This document shows positions 1 to 7,860 of a DNA stretch of 34,778 nt, in pieces. Within the stretch, counting starts at the first letter, position 1. Every line of letters begins with the position of its first letter. A model generated the notes under the pieces. That model did no database searches. It was given only the letters and a program-made list of their open reading frames with translations, and was not told the DNA's origin. The translations under genes and the position numbers were made by a program. Source of the DNA: a virus. Location of the stretch: the IMG/VR virus record IMGVR_UViG_3300021519_000032, positions 1-34,778 of that record; one strand, 5' to 3'.

Positions 1-243
1 TGGTAATAGTAAATTACTTAATGGAGGACTGGCTGTTAGTGCGGCGATTTCTTCATCATCTGCATCATTATTGGGATTAATATCAAGATCAAGACCCAGG
101 TTTTTTGCTGCGTTAACAAATGCACCTACCGATATTTCTTTTTTTGCGTTAGTGTCATTAGCCCGACCTGATAGGAATTGTACCAAAGCCATTAACTTGG
201 TATGATCAAGAGGAGCAGAGTTTTCTACTTCGAAAATTAGCAT
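1..243 (-). CDS. Conserved phage hypothetical protein, partial (C-terminus outside window)
   Basis: An open frame starts with ATG at 243 and stays open to the left edge (81 codons visible), so the C-terminus is missing. The protein begins MLIFEVENSAPLDHTK and has an acidic DDEE stretch near residues 65-68. No enzymatic motif, signal peptide or membrane segment is visible. The start overlaps the stop of the upstream 352-aa gene as TAATG, which suggests translational coupling and the same transcript. It reminds me of small conserved proteins of T4-like marine phages, but no function can be given. Confidence 0.75.
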   Translation of the reverse strand, partial: MLIFEVENSAPLDHTKLMALVQFLSGRANDTNAKKEISVGAFVNAAKNLGLDLDINPNNDADDEEIAALTASPPLSNLLLP

Positions 244-1301
244 TACCGTTTAGCCCGACCTATTCCCGATGTATCTGGCTCCGGTAATTCTTCTGGCGGC
301 GATTCAGGTGGTGCTTCTCCTCCAGGTGCTCCGCCGGGCATTCCGCCTTGGTCTGGACCGGCTCCTTGGTCTTGACCTGGGAGTGGTGGCGGAGATGCTT
401 GCCCGGTTACAATACCCAGTGCTTGATCCATTTGCTGTTTAGCTGATTGAATATTTTGTACTAGTCCACCTAGGGCTGATACTGCATCTTGGTTAAATTG
501 CATTGCTTGATCAACACCTACTTGGTTTTTCATTTCATCAACCAATGCTGGTAGATCTTTAAACTGCATACTAGATACTTCTTCCAACATTTTCTGAATG
601 TCGTCAACCATTGCTCTAGCTGCCAAAACTACCTGGGCTTGCTGAATTTCTGATTCGCGCAGTACGTTATATAACTGGCGACGAACTTGTCTACTTTCTG
701 TTTGCAGGGCTCGCTTGGCAATTAACTTTTGTTCTTTTACTGTCAAAGGTAATCCACGCTTAACTTTAGCCATAGCCATGTTAATTTCTTGAACTTGTTG
801 TTGACCAGGGGCCGGGGCTTGCCCTGGATTAGTCCCTGATACGGCCGCTTGCATCTGCGCTGTCTGTGTGCCAGCTGCTTGCTGCACATTTTTTTGCTGT
901 TGTTGCGCGGCTTGAAGTTGCTGTTGTTGTGCTGCTTGTTTCACAGCATCACCAGCGGCTGCAACCGGGTTAGGTTGTGGAGCATTGGCAGCATCTTGTT
1001 GTTGATTAAAATTAGAACCAACTGTAGTCGCCATACCAACAGTAGCGCCGCCCTCTTCTTTCACTTTGGCCCGTAATACACGTTCCATCATCATTAGTTT
1101 TAAGTAAGTAGGATTTTGCTCGCTGCTATGGAAAGCGGGAGTAGCTCGGTGTTCATTTACCAGCTTGCTTACTTTTTTCAGCATTGTACGTGCTTGACGT
1201 GTTGATATTACGTCAACGTTGATGCTGTCACCGAAGTAACTTTCAAATACCTTAGCGGCTTGTTTTGATGGCGTGGTCGCGGCCAGTTCGAACAGTTTCA
1301 T
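243..1301 (-). CDS. Gln/Pro-rich coiled-coil phage protein, function unknown
   Basis: A 352-aa protein starting MKLFELAATT. The first 85 residues look folded. Residues about 95-170 are low complexity and very rich in Gln and Ala. Residues about 175-295 are predicted helical and coiled-coil by eye (many charged/Gln heptad-like segments such as VRRQLYNVLRESEIQQAQ). The tail is rich in Pro and Gly and ends in an acidic stretch. This layout fits a virion, scaffold or head-associated protein rather than an enzyme, but that is inference. The start is supported by AAGGA about 8 bases upstream, and a late-promoter-like CTAAATA lies 23 bases before the ATG. Its first 50 bases overlap the end of the upstream gene. 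The N-terminus resembles a T4 capsid-targeting peptide only weakly, because no (I/L)-x-E site follows. Confidence 0.8.
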   Translation of the reverse strand: MKLFELAATTPSKQAAKVFESYFGDSINVDVISTRQARTMLKKVSKLVNEHRATPAFHSSEQNPTYLKLMMMERVLRAKVKEEGGATVGMATTVGSNFNQQQDAANAPQPNPVAAAGDAVKQAAQQQQLQAAQQQQKNVQQAAGTQTAQMQAAVSGTNPGQAPAPGQQQVQEINMAMAKVKRGLPLTVKEQKLIAKRALQTESRQVRRQLYNVLRESEIQQAQVVLAARAMVDDIQKMLEEVSSMQFKDLPALVDEMKNQVGVDQAMQFNQDAVSALGGLVQNIQSAKQQMDQALGIVTGQASPPPLPGQDQGAGPDQGGMPGGAPGGEAPPESPPEELPEPDTSGIGRAKR

Positions 1302-1749
1302 TATTAAATCCTTTTTGTTGATAGTATTTAGCGTAATTTACGCATTTTGTTAATTGTTGCTCCACCTGCTTTTTATGGATAATCTTAGTTTCTAACTTGG
1401 TTTCAACAGTCTCACGGAATAGCGAATTTTTACTGCGTTCTGCTACATTTGCCCGTGTGTTAATATCATTAGTTAGATCCATTAGTTTTTTATCCAAATT
1501 TAGTATATCTCGAGCTAAGTTATAATTGGAAAACTTAGCGGCTATACACCAACTTAATGCTGTTTTTGTGCTGCTAAACGTACCTGCATCAGTGGCAGAA
1601 CAATAAACACGACATACATTTTTTTCTTTCTTAATAACATATCGACCAAATACCTCATATTCACCAGCCTCATTTTGAAAAATAAGGTTAGTAGTTATGT
1701 TAGGAAACTCTTTCCTAAAGGCTTTATCAATATCCATGTCATTCATCAT
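1252..1749 (-). CDS. Hypothetical protein
   Basis: A 165-aa protein starting MMNDMDIDKAFRKEFPN. I chose ATG 1749 rather than a further upstream start because it overlaps the stop of the preceding gene as ATGA, a common phage coupling arrangement; the second ATG at 1746 is equally possible. The N-terminal half contains a short beta-like region (EYEVFGRYVIKKEKNVCRVY). The C-terminal half is basic and helical (repeated Lys/Glu/Gln). No recognised domain, signal or membrane segment. The 3' end overlaps the next gene by 50 bases in another frame. Function unknown. Confidence 0.65.
   Translation of the reverse strand: MMNDMDIDKAFRKEFPNITTNLIFQNEAGEYEVFGRYVIKKEKNVCRVYCSATDAGTFSSTKTALSWCIAAKFSNYNLARDILNLDKKLMDLTNDINTRANVAERSKNSLFRETVETKLETKIIHKKQVEQQLTKCVNYAKYYQQKGFNNETVRTGRDHAIKTSR
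1325..1331 (-). promoter_or_regulatory. Late-promoter-like CTAAATA
   Basis: CTAAATA on the minus strand, 23 bases before the ATG of the 352-aa gene and inside the end of the upstream gene. It resembles the T4 late promoter core TATAAATA and matches the heptamer found before other genes here. Confidence 0.4.
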
Positions 1750-2009
1750 TTTATAACATAATGTGTTATGAAGTATCCAACAATTGCCACTAATGTAGCG
1801 ATTATTCCAACTCCCCAACCAATTAACCGATCATTATTTTTTTCAGCCATTTTTGCCAGGGAAGTTTTTACATCTACAATCTCAGAGCACAGATGGGTGA
1901 TTTTACTGTCTAATGCAATTAATTTAACATCAACTGCATTATATCGCTCGGCACATAATTCAACATGCGCTTCTAAACTTTTCTTCTCAATATCGGTGGG
2001 CTCAATCAT
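1746..2009 (-). CDS. Small coiled-coil protein with C-terminal membrane segment (XhlA-like layout)
   Basis: An 87-aa protein. ATG at 2009 (MIEPTDIEKKS) is chosen because GAGG sits 6 bases upstream; an in-frame TTG at 2021 would place that site inside the gene. Residues about 10-60 are charged and helical with heptad-like spacing. Residues about 64-83 (GWGVGIIATLVAIVGYFITH) form one hydrophobic helix. A soluble coiled coil followed by a single C-terminal membrane anchor is the layout of XhlA-type haemolysin/holin accessory proteins, so a role at the host membrane during lysis is possible. The layout is seen; the lysis role is inference. No endolysin is visible nearby. Confidence 0.7.
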   Translation of the reverse strand: MIEPTDIEKKSLEAHVELCAERYNAVDVKLIALDSKITHLCSEIVDVKTSLAKMAEKNNDRLIGWGVGIIATLVAIVGYFITHYVIK

Positions 2010-2026
2010 ATCTTTCCTCAATAATA

Positions 2027-2033
2027 TATTTAG
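2027..2033 (-). promoter_or_regulatory. Late-promoter-like CTAAATA
   Basis: CTAAATA on the minus strand 17 bases before the ATG of the coiled-coil/membrane protein, partly within the last codons of the upstream gene. Matches the recurring heptamer of this window. Confidence 0.4.
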
Positions 2034-2443
2034 CTTAATAAACTAAACCATATATTTTGATCGACACCATTAACTACTAAAAATGGGGTTATATTTTCGT
2101 TATTTCCCAGTTGTATTAACATGGGAACCCCAGCACAGTCGGATAACAGCATCTCAGTGGGGTTTTCCTCAGATCCGTATACATAGGGTGTATCTACTTC
2201 AAACCCAAAATTCCATATGCTATCAGATTTTGTCGGGTTATCTAATTTTGCTATCTGTGTGCGCAATCCAATCAATTGTGTTACAGTTTCCCAATTGCGT
2301 TGTTGATTTCTTGCATGATTCCATGAGCGTTCATCTACAATATTCTTCCCCGAAACGTCAATAAACGGAACTCTCGAGGATTTATAATGCCCGGTAACCC
2401 CGGTGGCAGTAATATCAAACAAAGTTTTACAAGAAAATCTCAT
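2030..2443 (-). CDS. Conserved phage hypothetical protein
   Basis: A 137-aa protein starting MRFSCKTLFDITATGVTGH. It contains the segment RNQQRNWETVTQLIGLRTQ, which I associate with a conserved unknown protein of T4-like marine phages (from memory). No catalytic motif, membrane segment or signal peptide. The start codon overlaps the stop of the upstream 81-aa gene as ATGA, so the two are probably translated together. Confidence 0.75.
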   Translation of the reverse strand: MRFSCKTLFDITATGVTGHYKSSRVPFIDVSGKNIVDERSWNHARNQQRNWETVTQLIGLRTQIAKLDNPTKSDSIWNFGFEVDTPYVYGSEENPTEMLLSDCAGVPMLIQLGNNENITPFLVVNGVDQNIWFSLLS

Positions 2444-2685
2444 TCAGAGTCTTTGGATAGTTCATATAGCATTTCAGCCTGCGTGCATATATCATTAAGT
2501 GATGGATTATCTCTTCTAGCATTAAATATTTTTATCCAACGCTTATATTCAGCTTTTTCTTTGTCAAGAACTTGATCGGTGGAAAGTAAATGCCGGTGTG
2601 TATCGCCAGGTTTACGGACGTACACCGTACGCCCACCATCTGGGCTTTCAAAAATTGTTATTTCAGTAATTTTGCTGACCATCAT
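2440..2685 (-). CDS. Small conserved phage hypothetical protein
   Basis: An 81-aa protein starting with two Met codons (MMVSKITEITIFESPDGGR). The N-terminal half looks like a short beta sheet (TVYVRKPGDTHRH), the C-terminal half like helices, ending acidic. No clear ribosome binding site is visible; a TTAAATA element lies 10 bases upstream (2696-2702) and could be a late promoter giving a very short leader. Function unknown. It ends by ATGA overlap with the next gene. Confidence 0.7.
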   Translation of the reverse strand: MMVSKITEITIFESPDGGRTVYVRKPGDTHRHLLSTDQVLDKEKAEYKRWIKIFNARRDNPSLNDICTQAEMLYELSKDSE

Positions 2686-2724
2686 AATATGTGTGTATTT
2701 AACTGATTAAAATATAGTGTCAAC

Positions 2725-2747
2725 AAAAAGCCCCTTTCGGGGCCTTT
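2725..2747 (-). terminator. Intrinsic terminator
   Basis: On the minus strand a 9-bp stem (arms 2739-2747 and 2726-2734, one G-U pair, GCCCC/GGGGC core) closes a GAAA loop and runs into five T residues. It directly follows the stop codon of the gene at 2750-3001, so it should end that transcript. Confidence 0.9.
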
Positions 2748-2749
2748 AA

Positions 2750-3001
2750 TTATTGCTCGCTTACAAACAGATTAAGTTTTTTAGCTTCTTCAATAATCAT
2801 ATCCGTACTGGGAAAGTCTGGCATTGTGGGAAATTGCAAGGCTAACTGTTCTTCAGTAGGACCTTCTACTCCAACAAAGACTTCTCGTTTGGACATAAAT
2901 TCGTCCATAAGATTTTGTCGTTTTTGGAATACTGGCTCATATAATGAATCCTTGGCCAGCTTTAGTAATTCGAGACGAATCTCGTAAGGTGTTTTGCTCA
3001 T
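2750..3001 (-). CDS. Small conserved phage hypothetical protein
   Basis: An 83-aa, mostly helical protein starting MSKTPYEIRLELLKLAKDSL and ending KKLNLFVSEQ. GGAG lies about 8 bases before the ATG. It stands alone between two intrinsic terminators, so it probably has its own promoter in the preceding 73 bases, although no convincing -35/-10 pair stands out there. Similar short proteins are familiar to me from T4-like marine phages, without known function. The size would fit a small transcription or replication accessory factor, but no sequence evidence supports that. Confidence 0.75.
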   Translation of the reverse strand: MSKTPYEIRLELLKLAKDSLYEPVFQKRQNLMDEFMSKREVFVGVEGPTEEQLALQFPTMPDFPSTDMIIEEAKKLNLFVSEQ

Positions 3002-3075
3002 AGTTTTCTCCTTGTGTGAATGTGTGTGTGTTAAAACACGAGCAATATTACTTAGTCATAGAAAAGACAGCCAAC

Positions 3076-3098
3076 AAAAAACCCGCCTAAGCGGGTTT
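3076..3098 (-). terminator. Intrinsic terminator
   Basis: On the minus strand an 8-bp stem AAACCCGC/GCGGGTTT with a 4-base loop (3087-3090) is followed by a run of T residues. It lies 26 bases beyond the stop of the gene at 3124-3564. The T-rich side fits minus-strand termination only. Confidence 0.9.
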
Positions 3099-3123
3099 AG
3101 TGTTTTTAAAGATAACTTTAAAA

Positions 3124-3564
3124 TTAGCTTGCTGTTGTAGCTGTTGAAGCTAAACGGAAACCAACGTCTGTTACAGTTGCGCCAGATGCATCATAGCCTG
3201 TACCAGCAACGTTAGAACCTAACGCACGGATAGCGGCTTGTAATGTAGCTGCGGTGTAAGCTGCTGTTGGATATACAGCCAATGACATGTTTGTAACGTT
3301 AGCGGTAGCAGCAACTTGATAAATTGCGACTGTCGCTGTCTGCTGAATAGTTTGCAAAATTGTCTGGATTGCTCCGTTAACACCGGCTTGGGCTGAAGGA
3401 TCAGCACCTAAGTCTACTCCGAAGAAGTCCAGTTTTGGACCCATGAAGTTAACTGGTACACCGGCTGGTGCGTATGTTGCGTTTGCTGATAACTGTGAAC
3501 CGTTAAGGGTGTCAGTTGCGAATACTGGTTGTGAACCACCTGATACTAATGGAATTGATGCCAT
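3124..3564 (-). CDS. Small virion-like hypothetical protein
   Basis: A 146-aa protein starting MASIPLVSGGSQPVFATDTL, poor in charged residues and rich in Ala, Thr, Val and Gly, with the segment GPKLDFFGVDLG near residue 43. This composition is typical of phage structural proteins. No signal peptide or enzymatic motif. GGAG stands 8 bases before the ATG, a late-promoter-like CTAAATA lies 39 bases upstream, and a strong terminator follows, so it is probably a single-gene late transcript made in large amounts. A decoration or minor structural role is inference. Confidence 0.75.
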   Translation of the reverse strand: MASIPLVSGGSQPVFATDTLNGSQLSANATYAPAGVPVNFMGPKLDFFGVDLGADPSAQAGVNGAIQTILQTIQQTATVAIYQVAATANVTNMSLAVYPTAAYTAATLQAAIRALGSNVAGTGYDASGATVTDVGFRLASTATTAS

Positions 3565-3603
3565 TTTAAATCTCCTAGTTGATGGACGCTGAGGTCCTAC
3601 TTT

Positions 3604-3610
3604 TATTTAG
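3604..3610 (-). promoter_or_regulatory. Late-promoter-like CTAAATA
   Basis: CTAAATA on the minus strand in the 79-base gap upstream of the virion-like 146-aa gene, 39 bases from its ATG. With the terminator at 3076-3098 it would define a one-gene late unit. Confidence 0.5.
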
Positions 3611-3643
3611 TCAGAAGATGAAAAATGGCTTCTATGGGTTGAA

Positions 3644-5194
3644 TTATATATAGTTTTGGCGATTGTTGCGGGTAAATTTAAGACGGTCAACCAGTTTACT
3701 GATCCCGCCGGGCGATGCCACTACCCACCCTTCGTGACCGGGCTGCTGCCTATCTAACTGCTGCAATAGGTCCATTTTAATGTCATGTAATAATACAAAT
3801 GCTGTGAAAGCCGCGCCCATTCCATCTAAATTAGAACTGGGACTCTGCAGATATTCTACAATATTTCTATATTTGCGTGGTGTTACCGCATCACGCAACC
3901 ACGTACCAAACCTCGAAATCAATGTGTCAGCAGTAAACCCTTCTTCATGTTCGCTCTGTATCACATTGTTTATGAAATCCACACATAATCTTGGGAGATC
4001 GCTTATCTGCATCTGCCTAAGTTCTGCTGGATTAAACAACGTGTCGATATCATTACCATGCATCTCTATTATACTTCGTAGTTGTTTAGTTAAATTACGG
4101 TCGCTGGGTTTAACATTATCAGTTGGTCTAACCGGATTAATAATTGATAGCCCTGGTACTGGATTAAGTTTTATATTACCAATGGGTTGTTTAGCAGCGC
4201 CATGATCTTTATAATAGGTATGTATAGCTACCCCCATATGGCTATTGGCTATGCTTTCGCCTATTTCGCTATTTGTTGGGATTTTATATTCCACAGTATT
4301 GGGCTTAAAAACTAAAGCGCCTGTGTCTTCTATGGGTTTCTCTGAGTACAGTAGATCACCATGAATAAAACCTCGAAACTTCGGAGGTACAGCTCGAGCT
4401 AACAAGGGCCATAACATTTCATATATAGGCGCCAGGTGTTCTTTACGAGTTCCCATATCATCAGCATCTCTGCCATCTAAGTGACTTACAAGATTGGCGG
4501 GATTAGAAAATAATCCATCGTATGTTTTAGCGTTATATCCACTAACATCAGTTAGTATAAATGCACCGTTTTGGTCGCGGCCAAATATAATAGCTGGTTT
4601 ACCGTCCCATTTTACCGTTGCTGAATTGGGCGCATCCTTGGACAAATGTCTAATATGAGTAAGTGCATCGGCAATCCCCGCTACACCTTTTCTAAATACT
4701 AAATCTTCAATGTGATCTATACCACGTGTTCTGCCACCGTGAATCTCGGGTAGATCAGATTCTATTAACTTCAACATGCCCCTATTAACGATACGATCAC
4801 GTAATCTAGAGAGGAAATTAATATCAGATTCGCTCTGTGGGTTGGGATTCTTTACAAAACTAAAATCAGTCTGTATAAAGCCTTTCGCAGGATTACCATT
4901 AATTGGAGTTTTAAAATAGATCTTTGACCCTGAATTTTTTACATATTCTCTTGATTTAAGCTCTTGACTATCACACCAATGGCGTAATTCGGCCATTAAC
5001 TGATCTGGGGATATTTTATTAGCGTCTATATTAAGTTCTAGTTTATGTAAACTATGCTGGTCGGCATTACTAATATTGTCCAGTAGATTTAAATCAACCA
5101 TGTGCTCAAGCCATTGCACCGTTGTCTTAATGTCCGTTTGTTCGATACGTTGGGTATCTAACTTTCCATCATTATTATTAAACACCAGATGCAT
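3644..5194 (-). CDS. Putative ATP-dependent ligase-like nucleotidyltransferase (DUF6267-like)
   Basis: A 516-aa protein. Residues 195-198 are KWDG inside TVKWDGKPAIIFGRD, matching motif I (KxDG, the lysine that carries AMP) of DNA/RNA ligases and capping enzymes. Further fitting segments are FRGFIHGDLLY (273-283, like motif III/IIIa) and VFKPNTVEYKIP (295-306, near motif IV). Ahead of the motif lies GGRTRGIDHIEDLVFRKG (153-170), which I associate with phage proteins grouped as DUF6267 that carry a KWDG(A/K)PA motif. Residues 1-150 and 310-516 are not recognised. It could join nucleic acid ends or adenylate another target. Motif I is clear; the other motifs are approximate. GGA precedes the ATG, and the gene overlaps the upstream 83-aa gene by 17 bases. 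Confidence 0.7.
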   Translation of the reverse strand: MHLVFNNNDGKLDTQRIEQTDIKTTVQWLEHMVDLNLLDNISNADQHSLHKLELNIDANKISPDQLMAELRHWCDSQELKSREYVKNSGSKIYFKTPINGNPAKGFIQTDFSFVKNPNPQSESDINFLSRLRDRIVNRGMLKLIESDLPEIHGGRTRGIDHIEDLVFRKGVAGIADALTHIRHLSKDAPNSATVKWDGKPAIIFGRDQNGAFILTDVSGYNAKTYDGLFSNPANLVSHLDGRDADDMGTRKEHLAPIYEMLWPLLARAVPPKFRGFIHGDLLYSEKPIEDTGALVFKPNTVEYKIPTNSEIGESIANSHMGVAIHTYYKDHGAAKQPIGNIKLNPVPGLSIINPVRPTDNVKPSDRNLTKQLRSIIEMHGNDIDTLFNPAELRQMQISDLPRLCVDFINNVIQSEHEEGFTADTLISRFGTWLRDAVTPRKYRNIVEYLQSPSSNLDGMGAAFTAFVLLHDIKMDLLQQLDRQQPGHEGWVVASPGGISKLVDRLKFTRNNRQNYI

Positions 5195-5429
5195 CTGTTT
5201 TCCTTACTGTACGTGTAAATTTGTCTGGATCGCGTAATTTAATTGCATTAATTAATTTGCGAGTAAGGTTATCTGCTTGCTCAGGGGTATACGTTTGATC
5301 TATTTGTTCCAATAAACGAATAGCAGACGAAATTATGTTATTGGCACGGTTTTCGATAACATGACGTTGATCATATTCGATGTATATCGAGTCCAATTCT
5401 TCCAATAAACTACGGGTTTTCTTTTGCAT
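5178..5429 (-). CDS. Small conserved phage hypothetical protein
   Basis: An 83-aa helical, charged protein starting MQKKTRSLLEELDSIYIEYDQRHVIENRANNI. AAAGG lies upstream of the ATG, and an ATAAATA element is 20 bases before it. It ends 17 bases inside the ligase-like gene, so the two are probably co-expressed. Proteins of this pattern (RHVIENRA near the middle, TRKLINAI near the end) are familiar from T4-like marine phages but have no function known to me. Confidence 0.75.
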   Translation of the reverse strand: MQKKTRSLLEELDSIYIEYDQRHVIENRANNIISSAIRLLEQIDQTYTPEQADNLTRKLINAIKLRDPDKFTRTVRKTDASGV

Positions 5430-5449
5430 TTTAACCAGAACCTTTCTAT

Positions 5450-5456
5450 TATTTAT
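5450..5456 (-). promoter_or_regulatory. Late-promoter-like ATAAATA
   Basis: AATAAATAA on the minus strand in the gap after the helicase gene, 20 bases before the ATG of the 83-aa gene. It would let that gene and the ligase-like gene be expressed late, separately from the replication genes upstream. Confidence 0.4.
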
Positions 5457-5482
5457 TACTATTCCAAATATAAGGATCCGAA

Positions 5483-6874
5483 TTAACTACTCTTAATTTG
5501 TGATAACATCTGTTTTAATTTATTACTTTGCAATTCTGCTGTAATTTTTCCTGTCCCTTCTTTATTTTCAGTATCTACTACTCTGCTTTGTGTTTTAATG
5601 TTTTCCAGTACATTGGGACGTTTAAATGAGCTTACTGCACTTGCATCTTCGGGCAAATCACTAATTCTCATAGTTTCTACGTTGTATTCCAACTCTACTT
5701 TTTGTCCCACACCAGTACTGCTACGCGATTTCATACACTGAATTTGATAACGCCCACGCTCTTTCATAGCCCTGCTGGTAAAAATACCGAATACATTATC
5801 TGCTGTGTTAATCTTACTAATACCACCAGCGATATGACTATGGTCAAATTCAATTTCTTCCACTGCACTTCGATTTAATTGCGATGCGGTTACGAATAAT
5901 ACACCCAGTTCTTGCGATAAATTACGCAGTTCTTCTGCTACATACTTGTCCTTGATAAACTGATCGTTAGGATTTACCTTGACGGATACTGGCATTACTA
6001 AATCCAAATAATCCACCATAACAAAGTCAACTTTAATACCAGTTTGCACTTGCACTTCTTTCAAATATGCACGAATATCATTTACATTGCTCTGTGCAGG
6101 TAATGCCTTGACGCGATATTGCCCAGCTTTTTTGCTAAAGACTCTAACTTTTAGTTCTGCTGAATCCAAATCTTTCCTAATATCTTTAGTAGACATACCG
6201 GATAACATAGCATCAGTTCGTAAACCAACTAGTTCTTCACTAAGTTCTAGACTAACATACACACCACTTAACCCCTGTTCCAGCCAACTAATAGCAATGT
6301 TCATCATAACCAAGGATTTACCTGATCCAGATCCGCCCGCAAAGATATTTAATTCGCCTCGGCTAAATCCACCATATAATATTTTATCTAGGCTTGGCCA
6401 TCCTGTACTTACTTGTCCACCACTGTTAAAATATTTGTCATTTCTTGCTTTGGGACTGGCAAAATAATCTGTTCCCATATCCTTTTGCAGGCTAATCTGC
6501 ACAGCATCTTTAATTAATTTTTCTACCGGTGCATATTCACCTTTTTCCAATAAGTCTGCTGATTTAAGAATAGCTCGTTCAAGTTCCTGTCGTTGAGTAA
6601 ACTTCTCAAATTCTTCCATAAACCATTCTAAACTACCATCAGGTAGATCAGGAATCGCATTTAATTTTATTCCGGTTGTAGCTGATACCTGTGCTAGAAT
6701 AGGCAAAGAACTATGGTTAGCATAGTGTTCTTTAATAAATTCTGCTGCCGGCCTAACACTTCGATCAAAGTTTTCTGGGTTATATATGTTCTGCACACGA
6801 ATAAAAGACTCAGCATCGTGTAGCATCATCTCCAAAAATAACCGTTGTGTCTCAATTCCGTAGTCGTTTAACAA
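5483..6874 (-). CDS. gp41: Replicative DNA helicase, DnaB/T4 gp41 type
   Basis: A 463-aa hexameric helicase that unwinds the replication fork, working with the primase encoded just upstream. The N-terminal domain (1-130) is helical. The RecA-like core has Walker A GGSGSGKS at 180-187, a segment typical of DnaB helicases (VYVSLELSEE, 206-214), and Walker B VDFVMVDYLDLV at 282-293. The length is close to T4 gp41 (475 aa). The start codon is TTG at 6874: AAGGA lies about 9 bases upstream, and the next ATG would remove about 14 residues. The gene overlaps the end of the primase gene by 23 bases, which should couple helicase and primase synthesis. Confidence 0.95.
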   Translation of the reverse strand: MLNDYGIETQRLFLEMMLHDAESFIRVQNIYNPENFDRSVRPAAEFIKEHYANHSSLPILAQVSATTGIKLNAIPDLPDGSLEWFMEEFEKFTQRQELERAILKSADLLEKGEYAPVEKLIKDAVQISLQKDMGTDYFASPKARNDKYFNSGGQVSTGWPSLDKILYGGFSRGELNIFAGGSGSGKSLVMMNIAISWLEQGLSGVYVSLELSEELVGLRTDAMLSGMSTKDIRKDLDSAELKVRVFSKKAGQYRVKALPAQSNVNDIRAYLKEVQVQTGIKVDFVMVDYLDLVMPVSVKVNPNDQFIKDKYVAEELRNLSQELGVLFVTASQLNRSAVEEIEFDHSHIAGGISKINTADNVFGIFTSRAMKERGRYQIQCMKSRSSTGVGQKVELEYNVETMRISDLPEDASAVSSFKRPNVLENIKTQSRVVDTENKEGTGKITAELQSNKLKQMLSQIKSS

Positions 6875-7823
6875 GTTGTCTTTTCCTTAATTCAATTTTA
6901 ATTCTGCTGGTTTCTTTAGATTGCAATATAGTTATTAATGTTGCAATCTTACCCAATTTTATCACTGCGTCATTTACATCTTTAATACCATCGGGCCAGT
7001 CGGGAATACTGACCGCCCAATTTAATTCTACCGCACGATCTACTAATTCCATACCCGCGATGTCCTGATCCGGGACCACAATTATTTCTTTACCTATATT
7101 GCGTATTAACCTAGCTTGTGCATCGCTTACTGTATTATGCATTAATGCTAATCCGTCAATGCTTAATGCATCAAATATACCTTCTGTTACGATTACATAT
7201 TGCCAATCTTGTTGTTGCAGGTCAGTACCAAATACATATCCTGGCTGAAAATAATTGATCCATACCGGTTTACGATCATCTAAAAATCGTACCGTACTAC
7301 CAACTAATGTGTTATTATAGGTAAATGGAATAATAACCCCGGTCCGTGCGCCCTTAGTTGAGCTAATCATATAAGGATAGTCAATCGGTGCTTGCCTGCG
7401 GCGTAAGTAATTCCAAATATCTGTATGCTCGGGAGTTACAAATTCTACACCTCCCATGTCTCTTTCTTCAAAATGTATGCCTAATATAGCATCAGCAGTT
7501 CGTTGTCTATCATCTATCATGCCCTCAATACTACGATGCCGCAGACTTTCTAATTGAATTCTGTCGATTTCTTCTGCAGGAACATTGAGCCAGGATAAAA
7601 ATTTACGTGCTTTGATGCTAAGATTGCGTCCTAATATAAAACTAGCTGTAAAATTACAATTAAAACAATGATAACTCCAGCCCTCGATACTGCCTTTAAA
7701 TCCGCCACGTTGACGCCGATCTACGCTTTCACCATTATGTATGCAACAAGGTCCATTAAATGACACCCAGCCTGAGTTGGATTGTTTTCTTTTTGCTGGT
7801 AAGAAGGAGATGATGTCAATCAT
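6852..7823 (-). CDS. gp61: DNA primase, T4 gp61 type
   Basis: A 323-aa DnaG-type primase that makes RNA primers at the fork with the gp41 helicase. A zinc-binding motif sits at the N-terminus: Cys27-x-His29 and Cys53-x2-Cys56 (YHCFNCNF). The Toprim catalytic domain has VTEGIFDAL with Glu214-Gly215 and VPDQD with Asp252 and Asp254. The C-terminus is basic. The length is close to T4 gp61 (342 aa). ATG at 7823 has only a weak ribosome binding site; an out-of-frame ATG lies just upstream. Gene order primase then helicase with overlap supports the call. Confidence 0.93.
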   Translation of the reverse strand: MIDIISFLPAKRKQSNSGWVSFNGPCCIHNGESVDRRQRGGFKGSIEGWSYHCFNCNFTASFILGRNLSIKARKFLSWLNVPAEEIDRIQLESLRHRSIEGMIDDRQRTADAILGIHFEERDMGGVEFVTPEHTDIWNYLRRRQAPIDYPYMISSTKGARTGVIIPFTYNNTLVGSTVRFLDDRKPVWINYFQPGYVFGTDLQQQDWQYVIVTEGIFDALSIDGLALMHNTVSDAQARLIRNIGKEIIVVPDQDIAGMELVDRAVELNWAVSIPDWPDGIKDVNDAVIKLGKIATLITILQSKETSRIKIELRKRQLVKRLRN

Positions 7824-7860
7824 GCCATAGTTTAGCAGATGTGCTTACACTAAATCAACT

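Noticed and set aside
870-950. Repeat array (CRISPR-like) in the TTGTTG-rich stretch
   Set aside because: It is the codon repeat for a poly-Gln/Ala region of a coding sequence, with no spacers.
243-1301. MKLFEL start as a fifth capsid-targeting peptide
   Set aside because: No (I/L)-x-E cleavage site follows within the first 15 residues.
3780-4205. 141-codon plus-strand open frame
   Set aside because: Antisense shadow of the ligase-like gene; Cys/Ser-rich sequence without protein-like pattern and no start site support.
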